From the NCBI GenBank assembly GCA_947523045.1, contig CANNUR010000109.1:1-8939 (forward strand): a DNA stretch of 8,939 nucleotides, read 5' to 3'. The stretch is from an uncultured Prosthecobacter sp. (GTDB taxonomy: Bacteria > Verrucomicrobiota > Verrucomicrobiia > Verrucomicrobiales > Verrucomicrobiaceae). Position numbers and translations under genes: made by a program. The notes under the pieces are model-generated. The model was not told where the DNA came from. It ran no database searches and was given only the letters and a program-made list of their open reading frames with translations. Below are positions 1 through 6,314 of the stretch, piece by piece (position 1 is the first letter of the stretch; each line of letters starts with the position of its first letter).

Positions 1-685
1 GCTCCCGCCGATACCGGAACGTGCCGCCACTGCTTTGCAGCAGCTGCTTGCCGACCACCGACAGCATCAGGATCCCGAACAGCACGCCCATCAGGCGGAT
101 GTTCAGGCGCATGTCGCCATTCAAGATGTGGCTGAATTCGTGCGCGATCACGCCCTGCAATTCGTCGCGGTTCAGGCGATCCAGCGCTCCCCGCGTCACC
201 GCCACCGCCGCATCGGCCGGCGTGTAACCGGCAGCGAACGCATTGATCGCCGCCTCGTGCTCCAGCACGAAAATGCGCGGCACCGGCACCCCGGACGCGA
301 TCGCCATTTCCTCCACCACGTTGCGCAGACGGCGCAGGTTGAAGTCGGTGGTGTGTTCGGGCACCGGCGTCCCGCCCAGCTTCAACGCCACGGCCTCCCC
401 GCCGTCCCGCAGGCTGGCGATGCGGTACAGCGAACCACCGGCAATCAGGCCCACGGTCACCACCGAGCTCAACAGCAACAGCACCACGCGGTCATGGTTC
501 AGCCCGAAGAACGACACCCGGCCATTGCCGATCTGTTCGAGTGAGGCACCGGTCATCGTCACTGCGCTGAACAGCAGCACGCCCAGGTTCACCGCCAGCA
601 CGATGCACACCACCGCCAGCCCGAACAGCAGCAGCAACCGCGCCGACTGGCGCCGTGCAGCGGCCTGGTGCTCGAAGAAATTCAC
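1..685 (-). CDS. M48-family zinc metallopeptidase, membrane-anchored (N-terminal part, runs off left edge)
   Basis: This is a membrane-bound zinc endopeptidase of the M48 (HtpX/Ste24-like) family, expected to cleave membrane or envelope proteins. Translating the minus strand from a GTG at 685-683 gives 228 residues before the window ends. The N-terminus reads VNFFEHQ, close to the start usual in this subfamily, followed by two hydrophobic segments (about residues 17-44 and 66-86). The zinc-site helix HEFSH is at residues 182-186, with an NGD following at 189-191 and a third hydrophobic stretch at about 197-212. The third zinc ligand and the C-terminus are outside the window. The upstream ATG at 693-691 cannot be the start: it opens a three-codon frame (Met-Gln-Glu) whose TGA overlaps the GTG, possibly allowing re-initiation. 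A G-run lies about 7 nt before the GTG as a weak ribosome site. The gene follows lemA by 76 nt on the same strand, so co-transcription is likely. The family call is secure; the substrate is unknown. Confidence 0.9.
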   Translation of the reverse strand, partial: MNFFEHQAAARRQSARLLLLFGLAVVCIVLAVNLGVLLFSAVTMTGASLEQIGNGRVSFFGLNHDRVVLLLLSSVVTVGLIAGGSLYRIASLRDGGEAVALKLGGTPVPEHTTDFNLRRLRNVVEEMAIASGVPVPRIFVLEHEAAINAFAAGYTPADAAVAVTRGALDRLNRDELQGVIAHEFSHILNGDMRLNIRLMGVLFGILMLSVVGKQLLQSSGGTFRYRRE

Positions 686-761
686 TCCTGCATCCCCCCG
701 TGGTCAGATCGGGTCCTGCAGCATCACGGCATGGAGGCCCACTGCCGGCACGCGGTGGTGG

Positions 762-1370
762 TCAGAACTGCACCTTCGGCGCGGCACGTACCACCTCGCG
801 CGTTTCGGCCGGAATTTCCAGCAGCGCGGCCGGCTGGAAATGGAACATCCCGGCGATCATGCTGGACGGAAACACCTCGCGCCGGTTGTTGTAGGCCAGC
901 ACCGCATCGTTGAATGCCTGCCGGGCGAACGCGACCTTGTTCTCGGTGCTGGTCAGTTCCTCGGTGAGCTGCATCATCGTCTGGTTCGCCTTCAGCTCCG
1001 GATAGGCTTCGGAAACGGCGAACAGGCGACCGAGCACGCCGCCGAGACCGCTCTCCGCCTGGGCCAGCGCCGCCATGGCGGCGGGGGAGCCGGGATTGGC
1101 CGCGGCGGCCGCACAGGCGCCGGCAGCCTGATTGCGCGCGGCAATGACCGCCTCCAGCGTCTCGCGCTCGTGCTTGAGGTAGGCCTTGGCGGTCTCGACC
1201 AGGTTCGGGATCAGGTCGTAGCGACGCTTGAGCTGGACATCGATTTGCGCAAAGGCATTGCGGAAGGCGTTGCGCCCGCGCACGAGGCCGTTGTACTGGC
1301 CGATCACCCAGAGCACGAGCAGGACGGCGATGCCGGCCAACGACAGCAGAACAATCATCGAGGTTGCCAT
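762..1370 (-). CDS. lemA: LemA family protein
   Basis: The gene encodes a 202-residue LemA-family protein, the usual length for the family. One N-terminal membrane helix (about residues 4-24) is followed by an extended, mostly helical domain. Family hallmarks visible are RNAFRNAFAQIDVQLKRRYD early in the protein, LIPNLVETAK just after it, the central LKANQ and ELTSTENKVAFARQ stretches, and the C-terminal YNNRREVFPSS with IAGMFHF. I chose the ATG at 1370 because it places the membrane helix at the very N-terminus, as in relatives. The frame stays open upstream to 1511, but that part looks non-coding. A second ATG at 1358 is possible. No strong Shine-Dalgarno sequence precedes either. LemA proteins have no firmly established biochemical activity. 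They are often encoded beside M48 peptidases or TPM-domain proteins, and here an M48 gene follows by 76 nt. A link to envelope protein quality control is inferred from that pairing only. Confidence 0.92.
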   Translation of the reverse strand: MATSMIVLLSLAGIAVLLVLWVIGQYNGLVRGRNAFRNAFAQIDVQLKRRYDLIPNLVETAKAYLKHERETLEAVIAARNQAAGACAAAAANPGSPAAMAALAQAESGLGGVLGRLFAVSEAYPELKANQTMMQLTEELTSTENKVAFARQAFNDAVLAYNNRREVFPSSMIAGMFHFQPAALLEIPAETREVVRAAPKVQF

Positions 1371-1741
1371 AGAGCTGCAGTCTAGGGGTCGCCGCGGCGA
1401 ACCGCCATTCCAAAAGTGATGACGGTTTGCAACCGCTGGGGTGCCTCGAAAAGCCGCGGCCTGAAGCAACCCCGAAGATCCCATGCCCCACAAGCCATGT
1501 CCAAAAGCCAAGGCGGCAACCCGTCGGCGCTCTGACGGTCCTGACGACTTGCGCTACCGGCCACCGCCTTCCGCATCAGCGTCCCATCAGCGGTTCAAAT
1601 CCTCCACCCCGTCCAAGCAGTCAGAACGCCCCAGGCACCTGCACCCCTGCTTCTGACTTGGACATTCCTTCTTGGGCATGGGGGATTCCCGCCTGCTTCC
1701 CGCAAAGATTGACCACGGCGCCGCCGTAACCCCTGCCTGCC
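1371..1741. other. Divergent intergenic region, no convincing gene
   Basis: This 371-nt stretch separates the divergently transcribed lemA and amidohydrolase genes and should hold promoters for both. I found no good sigma70-type -35/-10 pair on either strand. Visible details are a perfect 12-bp palindrome at 1389-1400, an 8-bp direct repeat CATCAGCG (two copies 3 nt apart, around 1573-1591), a weak hairpin CCGTC/GACGG at 1521-1538, and a stretch resembling a tRNA T-arm near 1590-1615 that does not fold into a tRNA. Open frames crossing it look like shadows. An in-frame TAA at 1727-1729 fixes the first possible start of the plus-strand gene at 1742. Confidence 0.6.
1389..1400. promoter_or_regulatory. 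Perfect 12-bp palindrome upstream of lemA
   Basis: TCGCCGCGGCGA is its own reverse complement and lies about 19 nt upstream of the lemA start codon. It could be an operator or could form a small hairpin in the lemA leader. Short GC-only palindromes also arise by chance in DNA of this composition, so a regulatory role is only a possibility. Confidence 0.2.
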
Positions 1742-2659
1742 ATGACCACGCGCCGCCGCTTCCTCCATCTATCCGCCGCCACCGCCGTCGGCGGTCTCAG
1801 CCAGTGCCGCACCCTGACGCGCGCCGGCGCGATCGATGCCCATGTCCATGTCTGGACGCCCGACACGGTCCGCTACCCGCTGGCCGAGGGCTTTCAGAAA
1901 TCCGACATGCAGCCGGCGAGTTTCACCCCGGCGGAATTGTTCGCCCACTGCCGCCCCGAGGGGGTGTCGCGCATCGTGCTCATCCAGATGAGCTACTACC
2001 GCTTCGACAACCGCTACATGCTCGACAGCATCGCCGCCCATCCCGGGGTGTTTTCCGGCGTGGCCATCGTCGATGAACACGCCGCCGGCCTGCGTGCCCG
2101 CATGCGCGACCTCGCCCGCCAGGGCGTGCGCGGTTTCCGCATTTACACCAGCGGCACCAATGTCGATGCCTGGCTCGGCTCGGCCGGCATGGCCGAACTC
2201 TGGAAGGTGGCGGCCGATGAAAATCTCAACGTCTGCCTGCTCATCAATCCCGAGGCCCTGGCCGCCGTGAACCGGATGTGCGACCGCTTCCCGCGCACAC
2301 CGGTGGTGATCGACCACTTCGCCCGCCTCGGCATGGCGGGGCCCGTTGAACGCGGACCGCTCGACCGCCTGCTGCACCTGTCGAAGCACTCGCAGGTGCA
2401 CGTCAAGACCTCGGCCTTCTACGCGCTCGGCAAGAAGCAACCGCCCTACGCCGACCTCGGGCCGATGATCCGCACCTGCCGCGACCACTTCGGCGCCGAG
2501 CGCCTCATGTGGGCCAGCGACTGCCCCTTCCAGGTCGGACCCGGCCACAGCTACCGCGACAGCATCGCCCTCGTCCGCGACCGCCTGGATTTCCTCAGCG
2601 CCGACGACCGCGACTGGATGCTGCGCAAGACGGCGGAAAAGGTGTTTTTCCGGGCGTGA
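1742..2659 (+). CDS. Tat-exported amidohydrolase-family TIM-barrel hydrolase (COG3618 / PDC-lactonase-like)
   Basis: This 305-residue protein looks like a metal-dependent hydrolase of the amidohydrolase-2 group, whose characterised relatives include 2-pyrone-4,6-dicarboxylate lactonase (LigI) and sugar lactonases. The N-terminus TRRRFLH (residues 3-9) followed by an Ala/Gly-rich hydrophobic stretch to about 21 is a classic twin-arginine signal. A cysteine at 22 is preceded by L-S-Q, a poor lipobox because the -1 residue is Gln. Active-site features are HVH at 34-36 at the end of the first strand, a conserved-type Lys222 in VKTSA, His192 in VIDHFARLG, and Asp260 in MWASDCPF, the usual C-terminal catalytic aspartate. 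An in-frame stop 15 nt upstream makes this ATG the first possible start; no Shine-Dalgarno sequence is seen. The gene stands alone between lemA (divergent) and rapA (171 nt downstream). The substrate cannot be deduced; a lactone or sugar-acid derivative in the periplasm is a guess. Confidence 0.88.
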   Translation: MTTRRRFLHLSAATAVGGLSQCRTLTRAGAIDAHVHVWTPDTVRYPLAEGFQKSDMQPASFTPAELFAHCRPEGVSRIVLIQMSYYRFDNRYMLDSIAAHPGVFSGVAIVDEHAAGLRARMRDLARQGVRGFRIYTSGTNVDAWLGSAGMAELWKVAADENLNVCLLINPEALAAVNRMCDRFPRTPVVIDHFARLGMAGPVERGPLDRLLHLSKHSQVHVKTSAFYALGKKQPPYADLGPMIRTCRDHFGAERLMWASDCPFQVGPGHSYRDSIALVRDRLDFLSADDRDWMLRKTAEKVFFRA

Positions 2660-2706
2660 AGCGTCCCGGCAGGCTGAGACCGTCCCGGCCGTCAGGCATC
2701 CAGGCT

Positions 2707-2776
2707 TTGTTCCTTGTTCCTTGTTCCTTGTTCCTTGTTCCTTTTCCCTCATCCCTGATCCCTCCTCCCGCTTCCC
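2707..2776. repeat. Phased heptamer array: five exact and five degenerate 7-nt units
   Basis: Five exact tandem copies of TTGTTCC fill 2707-2741. The 7-nt register then continues without a break for five more units (2742-2776), each different in its first four bases but each ending in CCC, for example TTTTCCC, TGATCCC and GCTTCCC. The plus strand is almost purely pyrimidine and the minus strand almost purely purine. The array sits between the stop of the amidohydrolase gene and the candidate rapA promoter. Heptanucleotide intergenic arrays are known in other bacteria, for example the STRR repeats of cyanobacteria. Whether this one belongs to a genome-wide family cannot be told from one copy. 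Confidence 0.93.
2746..2776 (-). other. Canonical G-quadruplex motif on the minus strand
   Basis: Read on the minus strand, the degenerate half of the heptamer array contains five GGG runs (complements of 2774-2776, 2767-2769, 2760-2762, 2753-2755 and 2746-2748), each separated by exactly four bases. This satisfies the standard rule of four or more G3 tracts with loops of 1-7 nt. It lies on the template strand for rapA, ending about 8 nt before the candidate -35 element. The sequence pattern is certain; folding in the cell is not. Confidence 0.7.
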
Positions 2777-2784
2777 AATGCCGC

Positions 2785-2812
2785 TTGCAGAGCCGGCGCA
2801 CGGCCCTATGCT
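2785..2812 (+). promoter_or_regulatory. Candidate sigma70-type promoter for rapA
   Basis: A -35-like TTGCAG (2785-2790) and a -10-like TATGCT (2807-2812) are separated by 16 nt. The -10 box keeps the important TA...T positions; the -35 box matches only its first three bases. Transcription would start near 2819, giving a leader of about 12 nt before the ATG at 2831 with no clear Shine-Dalgarno sequence. This would make rapA transcription independent of the upstream hydrolase gene. Confidence 0.4.
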
Positions 2813-2830
2813 GTACGCCCCCTTTTTGCA

Positions 2831-5560
2831 ATGGAAGCCCCCCTCCCCGGACAGCGCTGGGTCAGCGACAGTGAGCCTGAGCTCGGCCTCGGCGTGGTCA
2901 TGAAGGCCGAATTCGGCCGCGTCGAAATCTTTTTCCCCGCCGCCAACGAGCACCGGCAATTCGCCATGAAGTCGGCACCGCTGCGGCGCGTGCGCTACCA
3001 GCCGGGCGACAGCGTCAAGCTGCACGACGGCAGCAGCCTGGAAATCACCGCCGTCGAGGACCGCCGCGGCCTGCTGCACTACCTCGGCAAGGGCCGCACG
3101 GCCAGCGAGGCGGAGCTGTCCGACACGATCAGCTTCAGCAAGCCCGAGGACCGCCTGCTGGCGGGCCAGATCGATGAGGCGCGCGCCTTCGACCTGCGCG
3201 TCGAGGCCCTGCAGCGGCGCGCCGGCTTCCGGCAGTCGCCGGTGCGCGGTTTCTGCGGCGGCCGGGTCGACCTGCTCTCGCCCCAGATGTTCATCGCCGC
3301 CGAGGTCGCCGGCCGGCTGCTGCCGCGCGTGCTGCTGGCCGATGAGGTGGGCCTGGGCAAGACGATCGAGGCCTGCCTGATCCTGCACCGGCTGCACCTG
3401 ACCGGCCGCGCCGAGCGCGTGCTGATCCTGGTGCCCGAGCCGCTGATCAACCAGTGGTTCGTCGAACTCTTCCGCCGGTTCCACCTGCTCTTCGCCCTCT
3501 TCGACGAGGCGCGCTGCGATTCGATCGAAACCAACGAGGAGAACGGCAATCCCTTCCTCGACAGCCAGCTGGTGATCTGTGGCACCGGCTTCCTCGCCGG
3601 CTCGCCCGAACGCGCCCGCCAGGCCGCCGAGGCGGGCTGGGACCTGCTCATCGTCGACGAGGCCCACCACCTGGAATGGAGTCCGCAGGCGGTCAGCCCG
3701 GCCTACGCCCTGGTGGAAGACCTCGCCGCGCGCGTGCCCGGCCTGCTGCTGCTCACCGCCACCCCGCAGCAGCTCGGTCCCGAGGGTCACTTCGCGCGCC
3801 TGCGCCTGCTCGATCCGAACCGCTACTCCGACCTCGCTGCCTTCCTTGCCGAAGCCGAGCACTACGAGGAACTGGCACGCGCGCTCGACCGGCTGCTCGC
3901 CGGCAAAAAGCCGAGCGCCGCCGATGAAACACTGTTCATGCGCAAATCGCCGCACCTGCGCGAGCGGCTGGCCGAGGTGAAGGCCGGTGCCGAGGGCGCG
4001 CGCGACCGGCTGGCCGCGGCCCTGCTCGATGAATTCGGTACTGGCCGGGTGATGTTCCGCAACACCCGCGCCGCGCTCGGCGGCTTTCCCGAGCGCCGCG
4101 CCTGCCTCGCGCCGCTGGCGCCGGACGGCGAGGAGATCGAAACCAAGGTCAAGTGGCTGGCCGGCCTGCTGCGTGAACTGGGCGAGGCCAAGGTGCTGCT
4201 CCTCTGCTCGAGTCGCGCCCGCGCCGAAGCCATCCAGGAGCGGCTGCTGCACGAGACCGCGCAGAGCGCCGCGCTCTTCCACGAGGGACTGACCCTGCTG
4301 CAGCGCGACCGCCAGGCGGCGTGGTTTGCCGAGGCCGAGGGCGCGCGCGTGCTGATCAGCTCCGAGATCGGCAGCGAGGGCCGCAACTTCCAGTTTGCCC
4401 ACCACCTGGTGCTCTTCGACCTGCCGCAGGATCCCGAACTGCTCGAGCAGCGCATCGGCCGCCTCGACCGCATCGGTCAGACTTCGACCATCCAGATCCA
4501 CGTACCTTACCTGGAAAACAGCGCCGAGGCGGTGCTGGCGCGCTGGTACCACGAGGGCCTCGGCGCCTTCGAAGCCAACCTGCACGGCGCCACCGAGATC
4601 GCCCAGGCCCTGCGGCCGCGGCTGCAGGCCCTGCTGGCGCAGCCTGACTCCGGCGATCTGACCGACTTCCTGCGCGACTCGCGCGAGCTGCGCGGGCGCG
4701 TCGTGCAGAAACTCGAGCGCGGCCACGACCGCCTGCTGGAACTCAACTCGCACCGGCCGGAGGTGGCCGAGGCGGTCATCGAGGCCGTGCGCGCCCAGGA
4801 TGCCGACACCGACTTCGAGGAGTTCTTCATCCGTCTCGTCGACCACTTCGGCATGCACGTCGAGGAACTCGGGAACCGTTCCTACTTCCTGCTGCCCGGC
4901 AACCTGACCACCGACGCCTTTCCGGCCCTGCCCGACGACGGCCTGACCGTCACCTTCGCCCGGACGCGGGCGCTGGCGCGCGAAAACGTCGGTTTCCTGA
5001 CCCCGGACCATCCGATGGTGCGCGCGGCGCTCGACCTGCTGCTCGGCAGCGAGGCCGGCAACAGCAGCTTCGGCCTCTGGCGCGGTGCCGGTGCCGAGGG
5101 CCTGCTGCTGGAGGCGCACTTCGTCGTCGAATGCGTCGCGCCGGCGGCCCTGCATGCCGACCGCTTTCTGCCGGCCGTGCCCGTGCGGGTGGTGGTCGAT
5201 CACACCAAGAAGGACCGTCGCGAGGACGCTGCCTACCGCCATGCACGCATCGAAAAGGGCAGTCCCTCGCGCCTGCTGGAGAATGCCGGCATCAAGCACA
5301 AGCTCTTCCCCGCCATGCTCAGCCGGGCGCGCCAACTGGCCGAAGCAGAGCTGACGGAGCTGGCCGGCCAGGCGGTGACGGCGGCACGCGCGCAGCTCGG
5401 CGACGAAATCGCCCGTCTCGAGGACCTCGCGCGCTTGAACGATCATGTGCGCCCCGAGGAAATCGTCGCCCTGCGCACCCAGCAGGCCACGTTGGAGCAG
5501 GCCCTGAGCGATGCCCGCCTGCGTCTGGATGCGGTGCGCCTGGTGCTGCAGGCGGTTTGA
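2831..5560 (+). CDS. rapA: RapA-type Swi2/Snf2 ATPase, RNA polymerase recycling factor
   Basis: The 909-residue product is a superfamily 2 translocase of the RapA (HepA) type. In Escherichia coli RapA binds core RNA polymerase and uses ATP to remobilise stalled or post-termination complexes. The N-terminus (about residues 1-115) resembles the paired Tudor-like RapA N domains, opening with [16 protein letters not shown]. Helicase motif I is DEVGLGKT at 171-178, motif II is DEAHH at 276-280, motif III is TATP at 309-312, motif V is GSEGRNFQ at 514-521 and motif VI is [11 protein letters not shown] at 540-550. The region from about 600 onward, including [20 protein letters not shown] and FLTPDHPMV, matches the RapA C-terminal domain that packs on polymerase. 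E. coli RapA has 968 residues, so this one is slightly compact but complete. The ATG lies at the start of the conserved N-domain, with no better in-frame start. The stop codon is 3 nt from the end of the convergent ABC ATPase gene. Confidence 0.95.
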   Translation: MEAPLPGQRWVSDSEPELGLGVVMKAEFGRVEIFFPAANEHRQFAMKSAPLRRVRYQPGDSVKLHDGSSLEITAVEDRRGLLHYLGKGRTASEAELSDTISFSKPEDRLLAGQIDEARAFDLRVEALQRRAGFRQSPVRGFCGGRVDLLSPQMFIAAEVAGRLLPRVLLADEVGLGKTIEACLILHRLHLTGRAERVLILVPEPLINQWFVELFRRFHLLFALFDEARCDSIETNEENGNPFLDSQLVICGTGFLAGSPERARQAAEAGWDLLIVDEAHHLEWSPQAVSPAYALVEDLAARVPGLLLLTATPQQLGPEGHFARLRLLDPNRYSDLAAFLAEAEHYEELARALDRLLAGKKPSAADETLFMRKSPHLRERLAEVKAGAEGARDRLAAALLDEFGTGRVMFRNTRAALGGFPERRACLAPLAPDGEEIETKVKWLAGLLRELGEAKVLLLCSSRARAEAIQERLLHETAQSAALFHEGLTLLQRDRQAAWFAEAEGARVLISSEIGSEGRNFQFAHHLVLFDLPQDPELLEQRIGRLDRIGQTSTIQIHVPYLENSAEAVLARWYHEGLGAFEANLHGATEIAQALRPRLQALLAQPDSGDLTDFLRDSRELRGRVVQKLERGHDRLLELNSHRPEVAEAVIEAVRAQDADTDFEEFFIRLVDHFGMHVEELGNRSYFLLPGNLTTDAFPALPDDGLTVTFARTRALARENVGFLTPDHPMVRAALDLLLGSEAGNSSFGLWRGAGAEGLLLEAHFVVECVAPAALHADRFLPAVPVRVVVDHTKKDRREDAAYRHARIEKGSPSRLLENAGIKHKLFPAMLSRARQLAEAELTELAGQAVTAARAQLGDEIARLEDLARLNDHVRPEEIVALRTQQATLEQALSDARLRLDAVRLVLQAV

Positions 5561-5563
5561 AAA

Positions 5564-6304
5564 TCAGGCCGCCGCCAGCCCGGCCGACTGCCGACGCAAG
5601 ACCTTGCCGCCCGGTTCGTCGCTTTCGACGACGCCGTCGCGCAGGCGGATGATGCGGGTGCAGCGCTCCACCATGCGTTCGTCATGGGTGACGAAGACGA
5701 GGGTCTTGCCCTCGGCATTGAGCTCGTCGAAGAGGGCGAGGATCTCCTGGCCCGACTTCGAGTCGAGGTTGCCGGTGGCCTCGTCGGCGAGGATCATGAG
5801 CGGGTTGTTGGAGAGGGCGCGGGCGATGGCGACGCGCTGCTGCTGGCCGCCGGAGAGTTCGTTCGGCTTGTGGTACATGCGGTGCGACAAGCCGACGCGG
5901 TCGGCGAGTTTTTCGGCCACCTCCATCATGCGCGCATCGTCGGCGCCGCCGTAGTACATCGGCACGGCGATGTTCTCGAGCACGGTGAGCTGCTGGATGA
6001 GGTTGTAGCTCTGGAAGATGAACCCGAGGTTGCGGTTGCGCGCCGCCGAGAGGTCGTCGTCGTTGAGGTAGGCGACGTTTTCGCCGCCGAGAAAGTAGTC
6101 GCCGCTGGTCGGCTGATCCAGGCAGCCGAGCACGTTCAGCAGGGTCGACTTGCCGCAGCCGGAGGGACCCATGATGCAGACGTACTCGCCGGGATGAATG
6201 TCGAAGGAGACCCCCTGAAGCACTTGGCTGAGCACGTCGCCCATCTGGTACGACTTGCGGATGTCGACCAGCCGGATGATCGGCTCGGAGGCGGGCACAG
6301 GCAT
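5564..6304 (-). CDS. ABC transporter ATP-binding protein (MacB/LolD-type)
   Basis: This 246-residue stand-alone nucleotide-binding subunit powers an ABC exporter at the cytoplasmic face of the inner membrane. All motifs are intact: Walker [10 protein letters not shown] at 46-54, Q-loop Gln98 in FIFQSYNL, signature LSGGQQQR at 150-157, Walker B LMILADE at 169-175, and switch His207 in [22 protein letters not shown] and [12 protein letters not shown] are typical of the MacB/LolD/FtsE group, which drives FtsX-like permeases. It is the last gene of a minus-strand operon, starting 10 nt after the adaptor gene's stop; no Shine-Dalgarno sequence is visible in that gap, so translational coupling is likely. 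MacB itself is fused to its permease; this protein has the ATPase domain only. No permease gene follows, because rapA converges immediately. Its context suggests a MacAB-TolC-like pump for a peptide, lipid or drug-like substrate that cannot be specified. Confidence 0.95.
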   Translation of the reverse strand: MPVPASEPIIRLVDIRKSYQMGDVLSQVLQGVSFDIHPGEYVCIMGPSGCGKSTLLNVLGCLDQPTSGDYFLGGENVAYLNDDDLSAARNRNLGFIFQSYNLIQQLTVLENIAVPMYYGGADDARMMEVAEKLADRVGLSHRMYHKPNELSGGQQQRVAIARALSNNPLMILADEATGNLDSKSGQEILALFDELNAEGKTLVFVTHDERMVERCTRIIRLRDGVVESDEPGGKVLRRQSAGLAAA

Positions 6305-6314
6305 GGCGATGCGA

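Noticed and set aside
1375..1385. TAGACT as a -10 box for lemA
   Set aside because: It is only about 8 nt from the start codon and has no acceptable -35 element at 16-18 nt spacing.
1371..1511. An upstream extension of lemA to an ATG at 1511
   Set aside because: It would place about 47 unrelated residues before the N-terminal membrane helix that begins LemA proteins. The ATG at 1370 fits the family length.
1588..1612. A tRNA T-arm-like stretch (GGTTCAAATCC followed by ACCCCGTCCA) suggesting a tRNA or att-site remnant
   Set aside because: Only about three of five T-stem pairs form, no matching acceptor, D or anticodon arms can be drawn upstream, and there is no integrase or mobile element nearby. 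It is most likely coincidence.
1769..5446. A very long minus-strand open frame (over 1200 codons) antisense to the amidohydrolase and rapA genes
   Set aside because: It lies opposite two strongly supported genes in GC-rich DNA, where such shadows are common. Its translation is Gln/Ala/Gly/Arg-rich without recognisable domains, and it even runs through the heptamer array.
5500..5620. A bidirectional terminator between rapA and the ABC ATPase gene
   Set aside because: The genes are 3 nt apart, and I could not find a strong GC hairpin with a T-run at either 3' end.
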